NCBI GenBank assembly: GCA_032164245.1
Contig: JAVMKO010000003.1
Location: forward strand, 46,316,890-46,380,889
Direction: 5' to 3'
Length of the DNA: 64,000 bases
From: Sternotherus odoratus
Lineage: Eukaryota > Chordata > Testudines > Kinosternidae
Position 1 is the stretch's first letter; every line of letters starts with the position of its first letter. The notes beneath the pieces were generated by a model. It saw nothing but the letters and a program-made list of their open reading frames with translations. It ran no database searches and had not been told where the DNA came from. The position numbers and the translations under genes are program-made. Positions 12,518-24,460 of this stretch are shown piece after piece.

Positions 12518-12978
12518 CAGGGGTGGCCAAATTTACTTCAAGCCACATACAACAATCTTCAGAAGTTTGAGAGCTGGGGCACACCTGCTGGTGCTCGGGG
12601 ATTCAGGCACCTGATGAGGGTTGGGACTTCAGTCCCACTCCTGCTGAAACCCCAAGGCCCAGCAGGTGTGCCCCGTGGGGCTGAAGTCCCAACCCCGGGC
12701 AGGTTCACCCTGCAACGTAAAGCCCCAAACACCAGCAGGTGTAGCCCATGAGGCTAAAGCCTAGAGACCACCGCTGGGCAGAAGCTACTAGACTGTCCCC
12801 TCCTTGCTGGGCAGAAGCCCCTAACCCACCACCTTGTTGCAGGACAAAGATCCTGACCTTCCCCCCATTCTGGTAATTGGATAATGGGGGGATTGTTATG
12901 AGGTGGGTCTCTGCGAACCCCCACTTTAACAGTAAAAGAGCCGCATGTGGCTCATGAGCCACAGTATGGCCTCCCCTG
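12518..12978. mobile_element. non-autonomous hAT transposon, 461 bp
   Basis: Terminal inverted repeats start CAGGGGTGGCCAAA on the left and read CAGGGGAGGCCATA from the right. An 8-bp duplication, gtctatta (12510-12517) and gtctatga (12979-12986), flanks it with one mismatch, as expected for hAT transposases. There is no transposase gene inside; frames within it are incidental. Confidence 0.9.
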
Positions 12979-13207
12979 GTCTATGATTTATCATTTCATG
13001 ATCATTTTCACTCAAATTGTCTTCCACCTTCAGATTTGCAACCAATTTCTCCAAAACCAAGATTTGATACTGAAATCACATGTGGCATCAGTCACATGTC
13101 TAACTAGTATTTTGCATATGAATTTACCAATTTGCCACTTGAATTCTGATGCATATTTTAATGCTCACTGCTGTGTAAAGAGAGTAAAGATTTCTGACAT
13201 TTAGTTA

Positions 13208-14054
13208 CTCCTGGGGGAAATCTGTGCCAAAAAATTAAAAATTCTGTGCACAATATTTTAAAATTCTGCAAATTTTATTTGTCAAAATAACACTACATAA
13301 TCAAGCCAGTTTCAATTAGATTATGTTGGTAATTTATTTCAATATACCCGTCATCAAGTATGTCTATAATAATGGACACACACAAAATTTTCCCCAGGAG
13401 TAGGGAGTTAAAGAAACCCTGATGACAGTCCAGTTCCTATTTCTCTGTCTTCTCCCCCCCCAGCTCACCAGAACCCAGCCAGGGGGCCAGACACTCACAA
13501 CCCCTCCTTCCCAGAGTCCAGCCACAGCCCCCCCCCCCCAGATACTCACACCCCATGCCCACTTAGAGCCCAGCTGCGAGTCCCCCTGGCCCATACTTGC
13601 ACCATCTACCCCCCTCCAAGCCCAGCTGTGGGGCCCCCTTACCCCAGACACCCATCCCACTCTTCCCCCAGAGCCCAGGGATCCAGAGGGAGAAACAGCC
13701 TGAACTCAGTCCCAGGCTTGCACAGTTTCCTGCACACTGCCCTCTTCTTCCCACAGGGCATGCTGGGAACTGCAGCTGCCAGGAACTCGTGAGCTCCCTT
13801 TTCTTCCCCTGGCAGTGTCTTCTGTGTGTAAGCTGGGCTCTGCCAAGTGATGTGGCCCCTACTATTCTTCCTCTCTTTCCTTCGCACTGGGATAGTTTGA
13901 AGTTGTGTCTTTAATACTGTCCAGTCCTTAATTTGTAATGAAAGAGGTGGCTAGCAGCACTGCAGCCCATTTCTGTGGGGGGAAAGGAAATTCTGCACGC
14001 ACATTAATTTCTGCAAAATTATGCATTGCGCAGTGGTGCAAAATTCCCCAGGAG
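13208..14054. mobile_element. TA-flanked inverted-repeat DNA element, 847 bp
   Basis: The ends CTCCTGGGGGAAATCTG and CAAAATTCCCCAGGAG are inverted copies, bounded by TA on both sides (13206-13207 and 14055-14056). That pattern suits a Tc1/mariner-like non-autonomous element. The middle is C-rich (13440-13720) and holds an 87-bp segment (13862-13948) nearly identical to 11822-11910. Confidence 0.8.
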
Positions 14055-14759
14055 TATTTATTCCACAAATATAAATTATATAGCAAATGTTATATGACAT
14101 TGCTGCCGGTAGCAATGGCTCACATTCAGGGCCAAATTTTGTTAAACTGAGGCTTGAGGTCTATTTTTAAAATTGTTCTTGCATTCTGCACTGCCATTTG
14201 TATGTTCATTTACTGTGATTATAATCAAAATGGTCATTTTAATTTGCAAATAACCAATTTTTATCTGCAGGTGTAGATCAGCACCTACAGAAATAGCCAT
14301 GCAGTTGCACAAAATGCTGTGCCCTTAAAACTATCTCTCTGAAGTTTATCCCAATTCTATGGCATATAAGGAGGAATGGTAAGCAAAATTCAATTTCTGT
14401 GGCATTATTACATGTGTAATTACATGGAACAAGATGATTCTACATAATAACTGCATGTGTCAAAATGCCAGACAAATAATTTAAAATTAAATATAAGAAA
14501 ATAAACTCATATAAAAACTTTAAGATCAAAAAGCTAAATTTCAGCCCACCAATCTGAGCCCCAGTGATGACAGATAAAATAAAGACACCAGGCAAACCAT
14601 AACAAAAAGAATATGAGTCAGTGATTCCTCACTTCATTAAAGCAAACAACACAGACAAGTAAAGAAACCAGATGCACGGTTTGATTTTCTATATATGGAA
14701 AGCACTGTATTTGTATAGTTAATAATCACATCACCAGGAGGCATAACAGTAAGAAAGGA
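14055..14759. other. unrecognised interval
   Basis: AT-rich, no feature recognised. Confidence 0.4.
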
Positions 14760-14879
14760 TACATTTTAGTGGGACTGTACATTTAGTTCTTCATCCAGTG
14801 AGAGGTTTTTGGTCACTGTTGGACTTATGTAGCTGAACTTTTGGACTATTTCTAGCCGGTTTGTATTTAAGGTAACTGA

Positions 14880-15060
14880 AGGAACTTGTGGAACCCCCTA
14901 TCCTAATACAACCATTTTCTTGAGGCTGATGGTGGGAGGACTTGAAAGGAGGTCCATAAATTCTTCTTGTAGATCTTCATCCTGGCCTATGAGGGCAGCA
15001 TCATCAGTGAATAGAAGTTCCCTGATTAGCACCTTTTTGACTTTGGTCTTTGATTTAAGT
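14880..15060 (-). pseudogene. LINE reverse transcriptase remnant (catalytic motif region)
   Basis: The minus strand reads KTKVKKVLIRELLFTDDAAL, then IGQDEDLQEEFMDLL and, after a gap, ISLKKMVV. This is the palm region of a non-LTR reverse transcriptase, where the family has the metal-binding F/Y-x-DD box; here it is FTDD with both aspartates kept. The flanks drift out of frame and contain stops, so it is a dead fragment. The style is unlike the CR1 copies here, and I cannot name the clade. Confidence 0.7.
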
Positions 15061-15130
15061 CAGGACAGAACTGAATGACTGGAATACCATTGTGAAGTTG
15101 GATTTTGCTGCGGGTTTTGTGCCCAGCTTC

Positions 15131-16054
15131 TGCCTCTTTTTGTTGCTCAATCTCTTCCTTCCAAGGTCCAAGTATATGACATGACTTTTAAATGACTTAA
15201 AATTCGGAATGGAAAAATAATTATTTGAACATGTGCTTAAGGTGACCTCTTTGCCCTCCCACCTTTCTCTTTTTTAAACAGAAAAGGAGTTTGTTCCAGT
15301 GGACTGAGCACAGGACTGGGAATCCAGAAGTCTTGATTTCAAATTGATTTATAATATTGGCTCTGCTACTGATTTCCTCTGTGCTTTGGTCAGGACATGT
15401 AACTCAATTTCCCCATATGTAAAAATATTAATAGCTCTTCAAATGTATAGAGGCTAAATACAGCAGTAGCAATAACAAATAATAACCATAGGGTAATGTG
15501 CTGAATAGTTCCAAATTGATACTTTAAAAAGAGTATTTGTTAATTATGTTAAATGTATTTTAGACAAATAAACATGAATATATTACACCACTTTCTTGCA
15601 TGAAAATACTGATATAAGGTTCCCCAGACATGCAGACTAAATGACAGGCAGAAGCGGGATGTTCAGTAACTATTTGTGAAGACTCGTTAGGATGGACACT
15701 TTTCAGTTTGCCTATGGAAGCAGAACTTTTGAAGCTGACTCCAAATGAGACAAACAGTAATTGTCTAAACTTTTAATGTAACAGCTTAAAAAAAATGAAC
15801 CTAAGCATATCATTAATACAATATCATGAATCCAATAATGGCTTTAGTCTCTGACTAAGTATAGCCCTTCATTAAATGATGGGGAGGAGGAACTTTGCTG
15901 TCCATATGCATGGAATCACTAGTTTATCTTTGTATATTACAGAGTACATAAAAAGAGTTGTTAAAGGATAAGAATGTACTGCATAATTACTATTGTAGAA
16001 TCTTGAAAAAGACTCCGTCAGTTATTGGTTTCAGTTATATAACACTATTTAGGA
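15131..16054. other. unrecognised interval
   Basis: AT-rich, no feature recognised. Confidence 0.4.
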
Positions 16055-16304
16055 CAGGGGTCAGCAATCTCTGTCATGTGGCCCATCAGGGTAATCTGCT
16101 GGCCATGAGCCATTTTGTTTATGTTGACCATCCATGGGCACGGCTCCACACAGCTCCCAAAGGCTGTGGTTTACCATTCTCGGCCAACGGGAGTTGTGGG
16201 AAGCCACGGGGCCATATCTGTGGATGGTCAATGTAAACAAAATATCTCATGACCCACCAATGGATTACCTTGATGGGCCTCATGCCAAAGGTTTCTGACC
16301 TCTG
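16055..16304. mobile_element. non-autonomous hAT-like element, 250 bp
   Basis: The left end CAGGGGTCAGCAATCTCTG pairs with the right end CAAAGGTTTCTGACCTCTG as imperfect inverted repeats. Inside, 'gttgaccatccatgg' and 'ggatggtcaatgtaaac' form a second inverted pair. No clear 8-bp duplication survives. Confidence 0.7.
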
Positions 16305-16744
16305 GATAGAATGTTTGGATACAACATTATAGTTGGAGATGTGGTGATTCTTTTACAAAATCTGTGCTCTCATCTAGTCAGAGAATGGAAACTAGACCAT
16401 GTGACTTATCTGTCCAATCACAGCTAACCAATGCATCACATCTTATATAGTAACTTCTCACAGAAAACCATTAGAGATCAATCAACAGAGTTAAAAAATA
16501 CACAACATTTAATTGATTAATATCAAATAACAACTACATTTGGGAATATCACAATCTGCTCCTTCAAATTCTATATTCTGAAAAATTATTCAATATACTT
16601 TATTCATTCTTCAGTTATTGAAGCTTTGATCCAAAGAAGGGAACACTGACTTTTCCCCAAAGTTTTTCACTGTAAACTTCCTAAATATTGCTACAACCTG
16701 ATGGTTATTAGCCACTGATATCACAGCAAAAATGAACATATTCA

Positions 16745-17850
16745 TATATTCTAAGTCCTGACGAGACCATTATGATCATCTCGTCTGACCTCCTGTAGAA
16801 CACAGGCCATAGAACTTTCCAGGCAATAATTCCTGTTTGAATTAGATAATATCTTTAGCAAAAACATCAATCTGGATTTAAAAATCACCAATGATGGAAA
16901 ATATGCCACCACCCTTGATAACTGTTCCAATAGCTAATTACCCTTGCTTATTGTTAACTTTCAGCTGTGGGTGTGGGAATAGAAGAGGTCTCAGCACTGG
17001 GTCCGGCCTGCAGGGAGCTGAAGGCAGGATCCAGACATAAGAGCCTACCCTCATAATTCTCTGCAGCAACCTCCTGTGTAACAGGAAAGAGTGCAGGAAT
17101 TGCCTCACAGTAGCATCCTCTAAGCCGCAAAGTTCCCTATTTTGGGGGCTTACCATAAGGTAGCTATTCAGTTTCCCGATCTGCTGCCAGTGAAATAAGG
17201 CTTCAACTTATACCATATTAGGAAGTGAACAGGTTGGGTCTTGAAAGGGGTACTTATCACCATATTAGGAAGCAAAAGGATGAGTCAGAGGGTAATGGAT
17301 AGGGCAGATACCAAGAAGAGGGTTGGGGATAAAAGATACTGTAACCAGAACTCGAGGCTTCCTCCATGGGTCATGAGACGGAGGGGAATGAGTGGTCTGG
17401 ATGCTATAACTGAATAAATCGCCTCTTACCACTCCACCCAGCTTCATCCATCATCCAACTGTGCAACATCAGCCTTATTTCCAATCTGAATTTGTCTAGT
17501 TTCAAATTCTAGCCAGAGGATCCTCTTATACCTTTGTCTGCTAATTTGGAGAGCCCATTATCAAGTATTTGTTTCCCATATAGGCACTTACAGGCTGATC
17601 AAGTCACCCACTTAGCTTCCTCTTTATTAAACTAAATAGACTGAGCTCTTTGAGTCTATCACTATAAGACATGTTTTCTAGTACTTTAATCATTCTTGTG
17701 GCTCTTCTATGAACCTTTTCCAGTTTAATAGCATTCTTCTTGAGCAGTGGACACCAGACATGGACACAGAATTCCAGTGCTGGTTACATTTCCCAGACTT
17801 CATACATTTCATGTTCTCCAGATACTTATATCTTTCCCTCAGGCATTCTG
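16745..17850 (-). mobile_element. CR1 LINE 3' region, split by a solo LTR
   Basis: Minus-strand CR1 tail (starting 'gacgagaccattatgatcatc') runs to 16965, resumes at 17469 and continues to about 17850. Removing the insert and one duplication restores continuous CR1-like sequence across the junction. Confidence 0.85.
16966..17468. mobile_element. solo LTR, 503 bp, with 5-bp target duplication
   Basis: Begins TGTGGG and ends CAACA, with tcagc on both sides (16961-16965 and 17469-17473). Inside, a TATA-like gataaaaga (17328-17336) lies before a polyadenylation signal AATAAA (17413-17418), the order expected for an LTR promoter and R region on the plus strand. No internal retroviral genes are present, so this is the scar left by LTR-LTR recombination. 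The 5-bp duplication narrows it to retrovirus-like or Gypsy-like elements. Confidence 0.75.
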
Positions 17851-18113
17851 ATTGACCTGAGCACAACAATTTGCACAGATGTGGTCCAGTCCTATTCCCA
17901 TTGACCTTAGTGGAAACAGGAATAGTATTAAAAGACTGTGCTTAATATCCTGAAATGGAATAGTGGAAAATACAAGATTGTGACTTTACATACTTTAGAA
18001 TACCAAAATTATATTCTTGCAAAAGCCATTCTAATGTCTGTAGTAACTGAATTTTTGCTGATAACCTTGAATCTTGCATTATTCATTCAGGCAATGCCCA
18101 ACATAAACTAGAT

Positions 18114-18382
18114 TTGGGTTTCTCAGACTGGGAGTTGTGACTCCCCATGGGGTCGCGAGCTCCTGCCACCACCGAAAAGCCGCCAAATTGATTAGTTCCG
18201 CATTCGGCAGCTTTTCAGCAGACATACCAAGCGCTCTCGGAAGTGCTCGGCATGTCCACCAAAAATAGCCGCCGAATGTGGAAGTATTTAATTCAGCGGC
18301 TTTTCGGCGGACATAGAAGGGTCGCGCTGCACTGCCAGAGAAGAAATAAGGGTCACGGTCTCAGGAAGTTTGAGAACCGCTG
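18114..18382. mobile_element. non-autonomous hAT element, 269 bp
   Basis: The right end reads inward as CAGCGGTTCTCAAACTTCC and the left as TTGGGTTTCTCAGACTGGG, the usual Charlie-like hAT terminus. The 8-bp duplication is aactagat (18106-18113) and aactagtt (18383-18390). Confidence 0.88.
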
Positions 18383-18822
18383 AACTAGTTATTACCTTCA
18401 TGCCATAACCAACTAGCTGGTTTAATGACTTTGGAGTCTAGCAAAGTCCATCACCTTTTGGAAAGGGAGACTGTACTTCTACTAATTTTGGTCTAGTAGT
18501 CAAGACTTGCCCCATCTGCAAGTCAGTGTGGTATGATGTGTCTTTCTTGTACCAGCCATTCAATATGTGCAGCCAGTTCCATAGTCTAAAAGCCTCATAA
18601 AACATTCACATATGTCCTCAGAGAGCTTCATATGACAGAATGATGCAATGAAGCCAGTAGATTCTGCTGCCAAGATTCCATACCCAGTTAAGAGCTGGCT
18701 CTGAGGACTTGTCTGCTTTCAGAGCCAGGAAGTAAAATCTTTGCTACAGGAAATAAGATAATGCATGAAGAACTTAATTTATTTTCCAAGGAAAGTACCT
18801 TGCCGTGGAGGTATATTTAATA

Positions 18823-19909
18823 CTAGCAAAAATACCCGGTGTTGTTCGGGTCCATTGGAGGTGGAGAGGGGGCAGAGAGCTGAGCGAGTGCGGGGTCCGT
18901 TGGAGGGGGCAGAGAGCAAACCTGACACCCCCACCTTACCCCCCGACCAAACCCGACACCCCCACCTCATTTACCCCTCGACCAACCCCGACTCACATTT
19001 TCACCCCCCCACCCAAACCCAACACCCCCACATCTCCCCCTACCAACCCCAACACCCCCTGACCAACACCCATACCTCACCCCCCGTAGACCAAACCTGA
19101 CACACCCACCTCACTTCCCCCCCCAACCAAACCCGACACCCCTACCTACCACCACAAACAAACCCAACACCCACACCTCACTTACCCCTCGACCAACCCC
19201 GACCCCCCTCCTCACCCCCCCAAAAAACCCAACACCCCCACCTTACCCCCCCACCAAACCCAACACCCTCTGACCAACCCCAACACACACACCTCACCCC
19301 TCACCCACCCAGACACCTTCCCACCCCCCCAGACCAAACCCAACACCCCCGGCTCACTTACCCCCCGACCAAACCTGACACCCCCACCTCACCCCCCCGA
19401 CCAAACCTGACACCCCCACCTCACCCCCCGACCAAACCCGACACCCCCACCTCACTTACCCTCTGACCAAACCCAACTCGGGTCCGTCGGAGGTGGGGAG
19501 GGGGCAGAGAGCTGAGGGATTCCGGGGTCCGTTGGAGGGGGGAGGGGACAGAGAGCTGAGCAAGTGCGGGGTCTGTTGGAGGGGGGAGGGACAGAGAGCT
19601 GAGCAAGTGTGGTGTCCGTTGGAGGGGGTATTATGACATCATAACTATGTCACAGAGAACAGCAGCTGCCCAGCTGATGTGATTGGCCTTTAAATAATTT
19701 CACCCCTAGGGGGTGTCAGAGGTGAGATTTGAAAAAATTTCGACTCTTACCCTGATTAGGATCCCAAGACCTCTAACTGTATCAAATTTCAAGTCTCTAG
19801 CTCAAACGGTGTGGAAGGAGTAAGCGTTCATACTACACACATACACGCATACATACACGCATACATACACGCACGCACGCATACACCATTTGACTTATAT
19901 ATAGATAGA
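18823..19909 (-). mobile_element. Helitron-like element with internal minisatellite
   Basis: On the minus strand it starts TCTATCTATATATAAGTC and ends CTAG followed by host T. Just inside the 3' end is a short hairpin (ACCCG/CGGGT arms, 18832-18853). The 5' TC, 3' hairpin plus CTAG, and lack of inverted repeats or target duplication are the Helitron signature. The interior has a conserved leader, a TATG/CGTG microsatellite (19837-19885) and a long C-rich minisatellite of roughly 40-bp units (about 18920-19480). No Rep/helicase gene is present. A close relative in opposite orientation lies at 27421-28480. Confidence 0.75.
18920..19480. repeat. C-rich minisatellite inside the Helitron
   Basis: Degenerate units of about 40 bp built on 'accaaacccgacacccccac' followed by 'ctcacttaccccccg'. 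It holds long open frames in several registers purely by composition. Confidence 0.85.
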
Positions 19910-20044
19910 TTAGACAGTATCCTTTGAAAATCTGAAGTAGTTTAATTAAAAAATAAAATTCAGCAATCTTACTGCTCATGCCCTTATTCATCAAATCACT
20001 TAAACATTAGGCACCTGAGTAGTTATATTGAAGCAAATGTAATC

Positions 20045-20625
20045 ATATCATAGAATCATAGGACCTGGAAGGGACCCCGAGAGGTCATCTAGTCCAGACC
20101 CCTGCACTCATGGCAGGACTAAGTATTATCTCTAGACCATCCCTGACAGGTGTTTCTCTAACCTGCTCTTAAAACTCTCCAATGATGGAGATTCCACATC
20201 CTCCCTAGGAAATGTAGTCCAGTGCTTAACCACCCTCACAGTCAGGAAGTTTTTCCTAATGTCAACCTAAACCTCCCCTACATAAGAAACTAATAAGCCC
20301 ATTGCTTCTTGTCCTGTCCTCAGCACTTAAGAATATTTTTTTCTCCCTCTTCCTTGTAACAACCTTTTATGTACTTGAAAACTGTTATCATGTCCCCTCT
20401 CAGTCTGCTCTTCTCCAGACTAAACAAACCCAATTTTTTCAGTCTTATAGATCATGTTTTCTAGACCTTTAATCATTTTTGTTGCTCTTCTCTGGACTTT
20501 CTCCAATTTGTCCACATCTTTCCTGAAATATGGCACCCAGAACTGGACACAATACTTCAGTTGAGGCCTAATCAGAGTGAAGTAGATCAGAAGAATTACT
20601 TTTTATGTCTTGCTTACAAATCTTC
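20045..20625 (-). mobile_element. CR1 LINE 3' end
   Basis: Starts with the reverse complement of the CR1 terminal octamers (catagaatcatag) and continues through the 3' tail ('gaggtcatctagtccag', 'catccctgacaggtgt') into 'cccagaactggacacaatac'. It is one of the better preserved CR1 tails here. Confidence 0.93.
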
Positions 20626-21209
20626 TTCTAATACATCTAATAGAATCTTGCTGCATACAGTACAGAACAGCACATTACCATCAACGTGATATTTGTCCTT
20701 GTCAAACATAGAGACATGGATTTTAGGGGTGATTTTTAAAGTTTTCAGCATCTTTTCATAACTTTAATGCCTCGTCTCTGGAGGCTGAAGTAAAACATGA
20801 GATTCATTAAAACATGAACCCCTATACACTGGTGAATAACCTCTAGACACCGGAAGCAGTTTATTGGAGTATGTTAAGCTATGTAAATTTAAAGTGCATT
20901 CAAAAATCAACCTCAAGAGGGGGAGGTTGCATGCACTGAATAAGCGATACTGGTAATTTCAGTAACATTTAGTTAATTGTTAATATATATTTTTATTTTT
21001 TCACAAAATGTAAAAACAGAAGATTCTCTGTAAAAGTGCAAATTCCACATTTTTCCATTTTTTTCTGTGGCAAACAGATTTCTAGAATCCTTTGTGATGA
21101 GCTGCAGGGAAAACGCTTCAGGACCTGACTGTATTTACATGAACACACCTACTCTGCCTAGGTATCCAGCAGATAGGTATTGCTCGACGTTTCTTCCCCA
21201 CCCCTTCTG
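20626..21209. other. unrecognised interval
   Basis: AT-rich, no feature recognised. Confidence 0.4.
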
Positions 21210-21720
21210 AGTGGGAGGTGAACTCATTTAAATGTACCTCTGAACTTTGGGTCTCAGCTGACCAAGGACTCACTCTGCTGTGAGGGGATGCAGTGGCGGG
21301 CGTGGGGAATGGCATGCTAAAGGGACATTTGTTTGTTGGACTTTCACACCACAAGGTGAGAAAGAGAGGCAATGAGCGGGGGGTTTGCTCATGGTTAGAG
21401 TATTTTTGTGGTGTTTTCACAAACTAATGCCAGGTTTCTTTCCTCTTTTTATTAAAAGCTTTCTCTGCTACACACAGACTTGGTGCTTGAAAGTGGGCAA
21501 GTATTGTCTCTTAGAGACACTCAAGGGTAGTGGTAATTTTTTCCCTCAGATTACTGCCTGGAACTCGAACCCCTTTTGTTATTTGTTGAGGGACCTCTGG
21601 ATATGGAACCCAATCCTTGTTGTTACTGACTCTATCTGGCAGAGGGATTACAAAACATTTCTTAGAAAGTTAATTTGTATTCAGATACACAGTGTGTGGG
21701 TAAAGGCATGCAGCTATGAT
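21210..21720 (+). repeat. probable LTR-type or unknown interspersed repeat
   Basis: The stretch 'aagctttctctgctacacac ... cttggtgcttgaaagtgg ... ggcagagggattac' resembles a moderately repeated reptile sequence known to me only by phrase. No termini are visible. Confidence 0.35.
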
Positions 21721-22929
21721 TCAATATAATATTAAGATTTTATTATGTTGTGCGTCGTTAAACTAAATGAAAACCGATCACTTTCCTTAGAACAGAAAGT
21801 GCTTTAGGAATGTGAAGAGCTACAAGTAAAAGAGCTGCTCAGAAGAGCCGTTTGCAGAGCCCAGTAACAATTCCATTTTGTCCTACAAACCTATTGTTAT
21901 ATCAGGGATCACCAGGTGGCACTGTTGCTTATAATCTTACAAATTCTTTTTTGTGTCAGGCAAGCAACTTTTTAAGTCTGGGAAGAAATGCTGGTTTTTT
22001 TGTTTGGATTTGTTGCATTGTTGGGTTTATGTTGTGGTTGTTTGGGGAAGCTGTGGCAAGAACCAAGGGAGTTTGGTCTTTAACTGGAATTAATTCTTGG
22101 GGCAGAGTTATTCCCTGGAAGTTGAGCATAGTTGTTGGGCTGAGATACCTTAAATAGGAACTGAATGATGTTTGTGACAATATGTGTTCCAGGACTGGTT
22201 TATACGTGTAAATAAAACAGGAAACAATAATAGGATAAGAAGATTAAACCCAGACTTTGCCTTAGTGATTTCTCCTCCAATAGAAAGCTGACCTCCAAAG
22301 TCCCAGCTTTTGCTGTTACTTAGCAGAGGGGTGACACTCAGCAGAAGGGTACCAATTCTGCATATACACACGCTCCAAAGTCACTGTGCACTTTTTCTTA
22401 ACTAGCTACAAACCTATATTTTGTAGAGCTCATGCGTAACATCTCTCCTCCGACAGAGTAAATGGAAAACTTTCAGTTAACAATATAGTCTTCGAAATGA
22501 TTAAGCAACTTGACTATTCTTCCACTTCATATGCTTTTATTTTGAATCCCTTTCTTCTGTTGCTCTTTGCCTTCAGGAAATTTCTATGCTGCTAGACTTG
22601 CTGGTATCATCTCGGAAAACTCATGAGCCTCACTTTTAGGAGGACTATCTTAACAGTCTTTGCCAGTTTCCCCTTTATCTGAAGCCATGTGGGTGCCTCA
22701 TTTGGGTCTCCTCCTGGAAACTTTGTGACCTTGCGGCTACTCTCCACATATATGTCATGCCCTTCATCTCTTGTCTCTGTCAGGGTAAACTCAGTTTCCC
22801 TCACTCATTCTCACCATGTACTCTTCCTCACCAGCAATCACATAGTTAAACTCCCAAGGGTTGTAAAATCATTAGCTTGAGGCTTTAGGAGTTCAGTGAA
22901 ATATGGCTTTGACAACGAGGTGTTTTTGT

Positions 22930-23415
22930 AACTTTATCTATATTGGAATGTAACTTTACCTGGACATTAGCCGTCTGTAAAACCCGTGCTAGATGAGCTA
23001 GCAAGTTATATCTCTAAGATTGCTTTATATGTATGTAACTCTTCGTATACAGAAGAGACTCGGTATTCATAAGCTGTTGACATAATGAAAGCGCTATCAA
23101 GGTCACCAAACCAGCTGCATCAAGAGGACACTGACCTATGATTGATGTAATGGTTTGCTGATGCGCATGCTTCAAGTAGGTCTTTCCCTCCCTCCACCCA
23201 TTCCCCCTCCCCTTTGAATATACTCTATAAAAGTTTGTTTGGTATCCATAATAAATGGAGCTGCTGCTAACCCCCTTTCTTGACTGAGAGGAGGGTGCCT
23301 CAGTTTCCCCTTTGATCAAAGTTGAGTTGTGTGTTTCTTCAATGGTCTCTGACAGCTTGTGAGCTCCTTGCCTCAACTCTGCCACTACAATCCGGAGTGT
23401 ACGGTAAGGGGGAGA
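22930..23415 (+). mobile_element. possible solo LTR
   Basis: TATA box ctctataaaag (23223-23233) is followed about 25 bases later by AATAAA (23250-23255), then a pyrimidine-rich stretch, the usual order of an LTR U3-R-U5. I could not find a matching 4-6 bp duplication. A 30-base near-duplicate (22755 and 23448) lies outside the unit on both sides. Confidence 0.45.
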
Positions 23416-23480
23416 CACGCACCATTAATTTTCCCCTGACATCTCTGTCATACCCTTCATCTCTTGTCTCTGGCAGTACT

Positions 23481-24336
23481 CTTACTGGCTGTGCTATCTA
23501 TCTGAAGTTCAGATAGAGTTTTGTATCTCTGTCATAAGTGTTTGGCTTGCTGTTACTACTATCTGCTTTGTTCTGTAAGCTTTCTCTCAACTGATGGCTT
23601 CCAAGGATACTTTCTGTAGGCAGTTTAGTCGTTGTATGGCATGACATTAGGCACTCAACTGGGCAGCTTCCCATTCCTATGGTTGGTGCATTTCTTCAGT
23701 CCAGTAATGCTGTTTAAGAGGTGCTGAAGAAGTTAGATTTTTCACTGATATTCTCCTTCATTTTCCACAGATACTTTCCTTCATTTACATCACAGCAGCA
23801 AGTGGAATGTTGCTCACAGACACTGCCAAAGCAATTCAGTGCCTCCTCCTGCTGCTGCTGGCACAGCCATTGTTGCAGCTGCAGAAACTGCTCAGTAGCA
23901 TTGTGACCGAAATCCAAATCCAAAGCCAATGGAATCTGAGATCTCTAATGACTCCTCATCAGCCTCTGCTTGTCAGCATTGCAGGGGGATTGCTGTTCTG
24001 TTCATGCTGTCTGAAAATGGTTTAGCAGTTTGAAGATGGTGCTTTATCTCAAAATGGTGCTAACTTGCTCAGAAAGAGATGAATCATGAGACAGCAGGAG
24101 CAGAATCATGGGAGTTTGACCTAAAGTCCCATAATTCCACATGATTTGGCCTGGCCTCATCCCACAATGGGCAGTGAGAAAAGTCCCAGACAGCATAGAG
24201 CCCAGTAGCTAGGCAAAGGACCATGGAATACCAATGCAGAATGCCACAAACTTACTCACTATCAAGTCCTTGTTGTATACACAATGATACAGACTGAAAC
24301 AACACAAATGATGTAAACACATCTGTAACTGCTGCT
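23481..24336. other. unrecognised interval with CTG-rich segment
   Basis: At 23840-23890 a CTG/CAG-rich run keeps leucine-rich frames open. No gene signal was found. Confidence 0.4.
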
Positions 24337-24460
24337 TAGGGTGATCAGATGTCCTGGTTTTATAGGAACAGTCCCGATATTCAGGGCTTTGTCTTATATG
24401 GACACCTATTACCTCCCCGCCCCCATCCCAATTTTTCACACTTGCTATCTGGTCACTGCA
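24337..24460. mobile_element. hAT MITE, 124 bp
   Basis: Starts TAGGGTGATCAGATGTCC and ends CTATCTGGTCACTGCA, with an 8-bp duplication ctgctgct/ctgctcct (24329-24336 and 24461-24468). Same family as 1622, 26029 and 37224. Confidence 0.85.

Noticed and set aside
19837..19885. CRISPR-like regular array
   Set aside because: It is a simple TATG/CGTG microsatellite without spacers in a vertebrate context.
23014..23418. Open frame of 134 codons on the minus strand
   Set aside because: It is antisense to the LTR-like unit and shows no domain.
23840..23890. CTG repeat as a coding trinucleotide tract
   Set aside because: It is short, interrupted and not within a supported exon.
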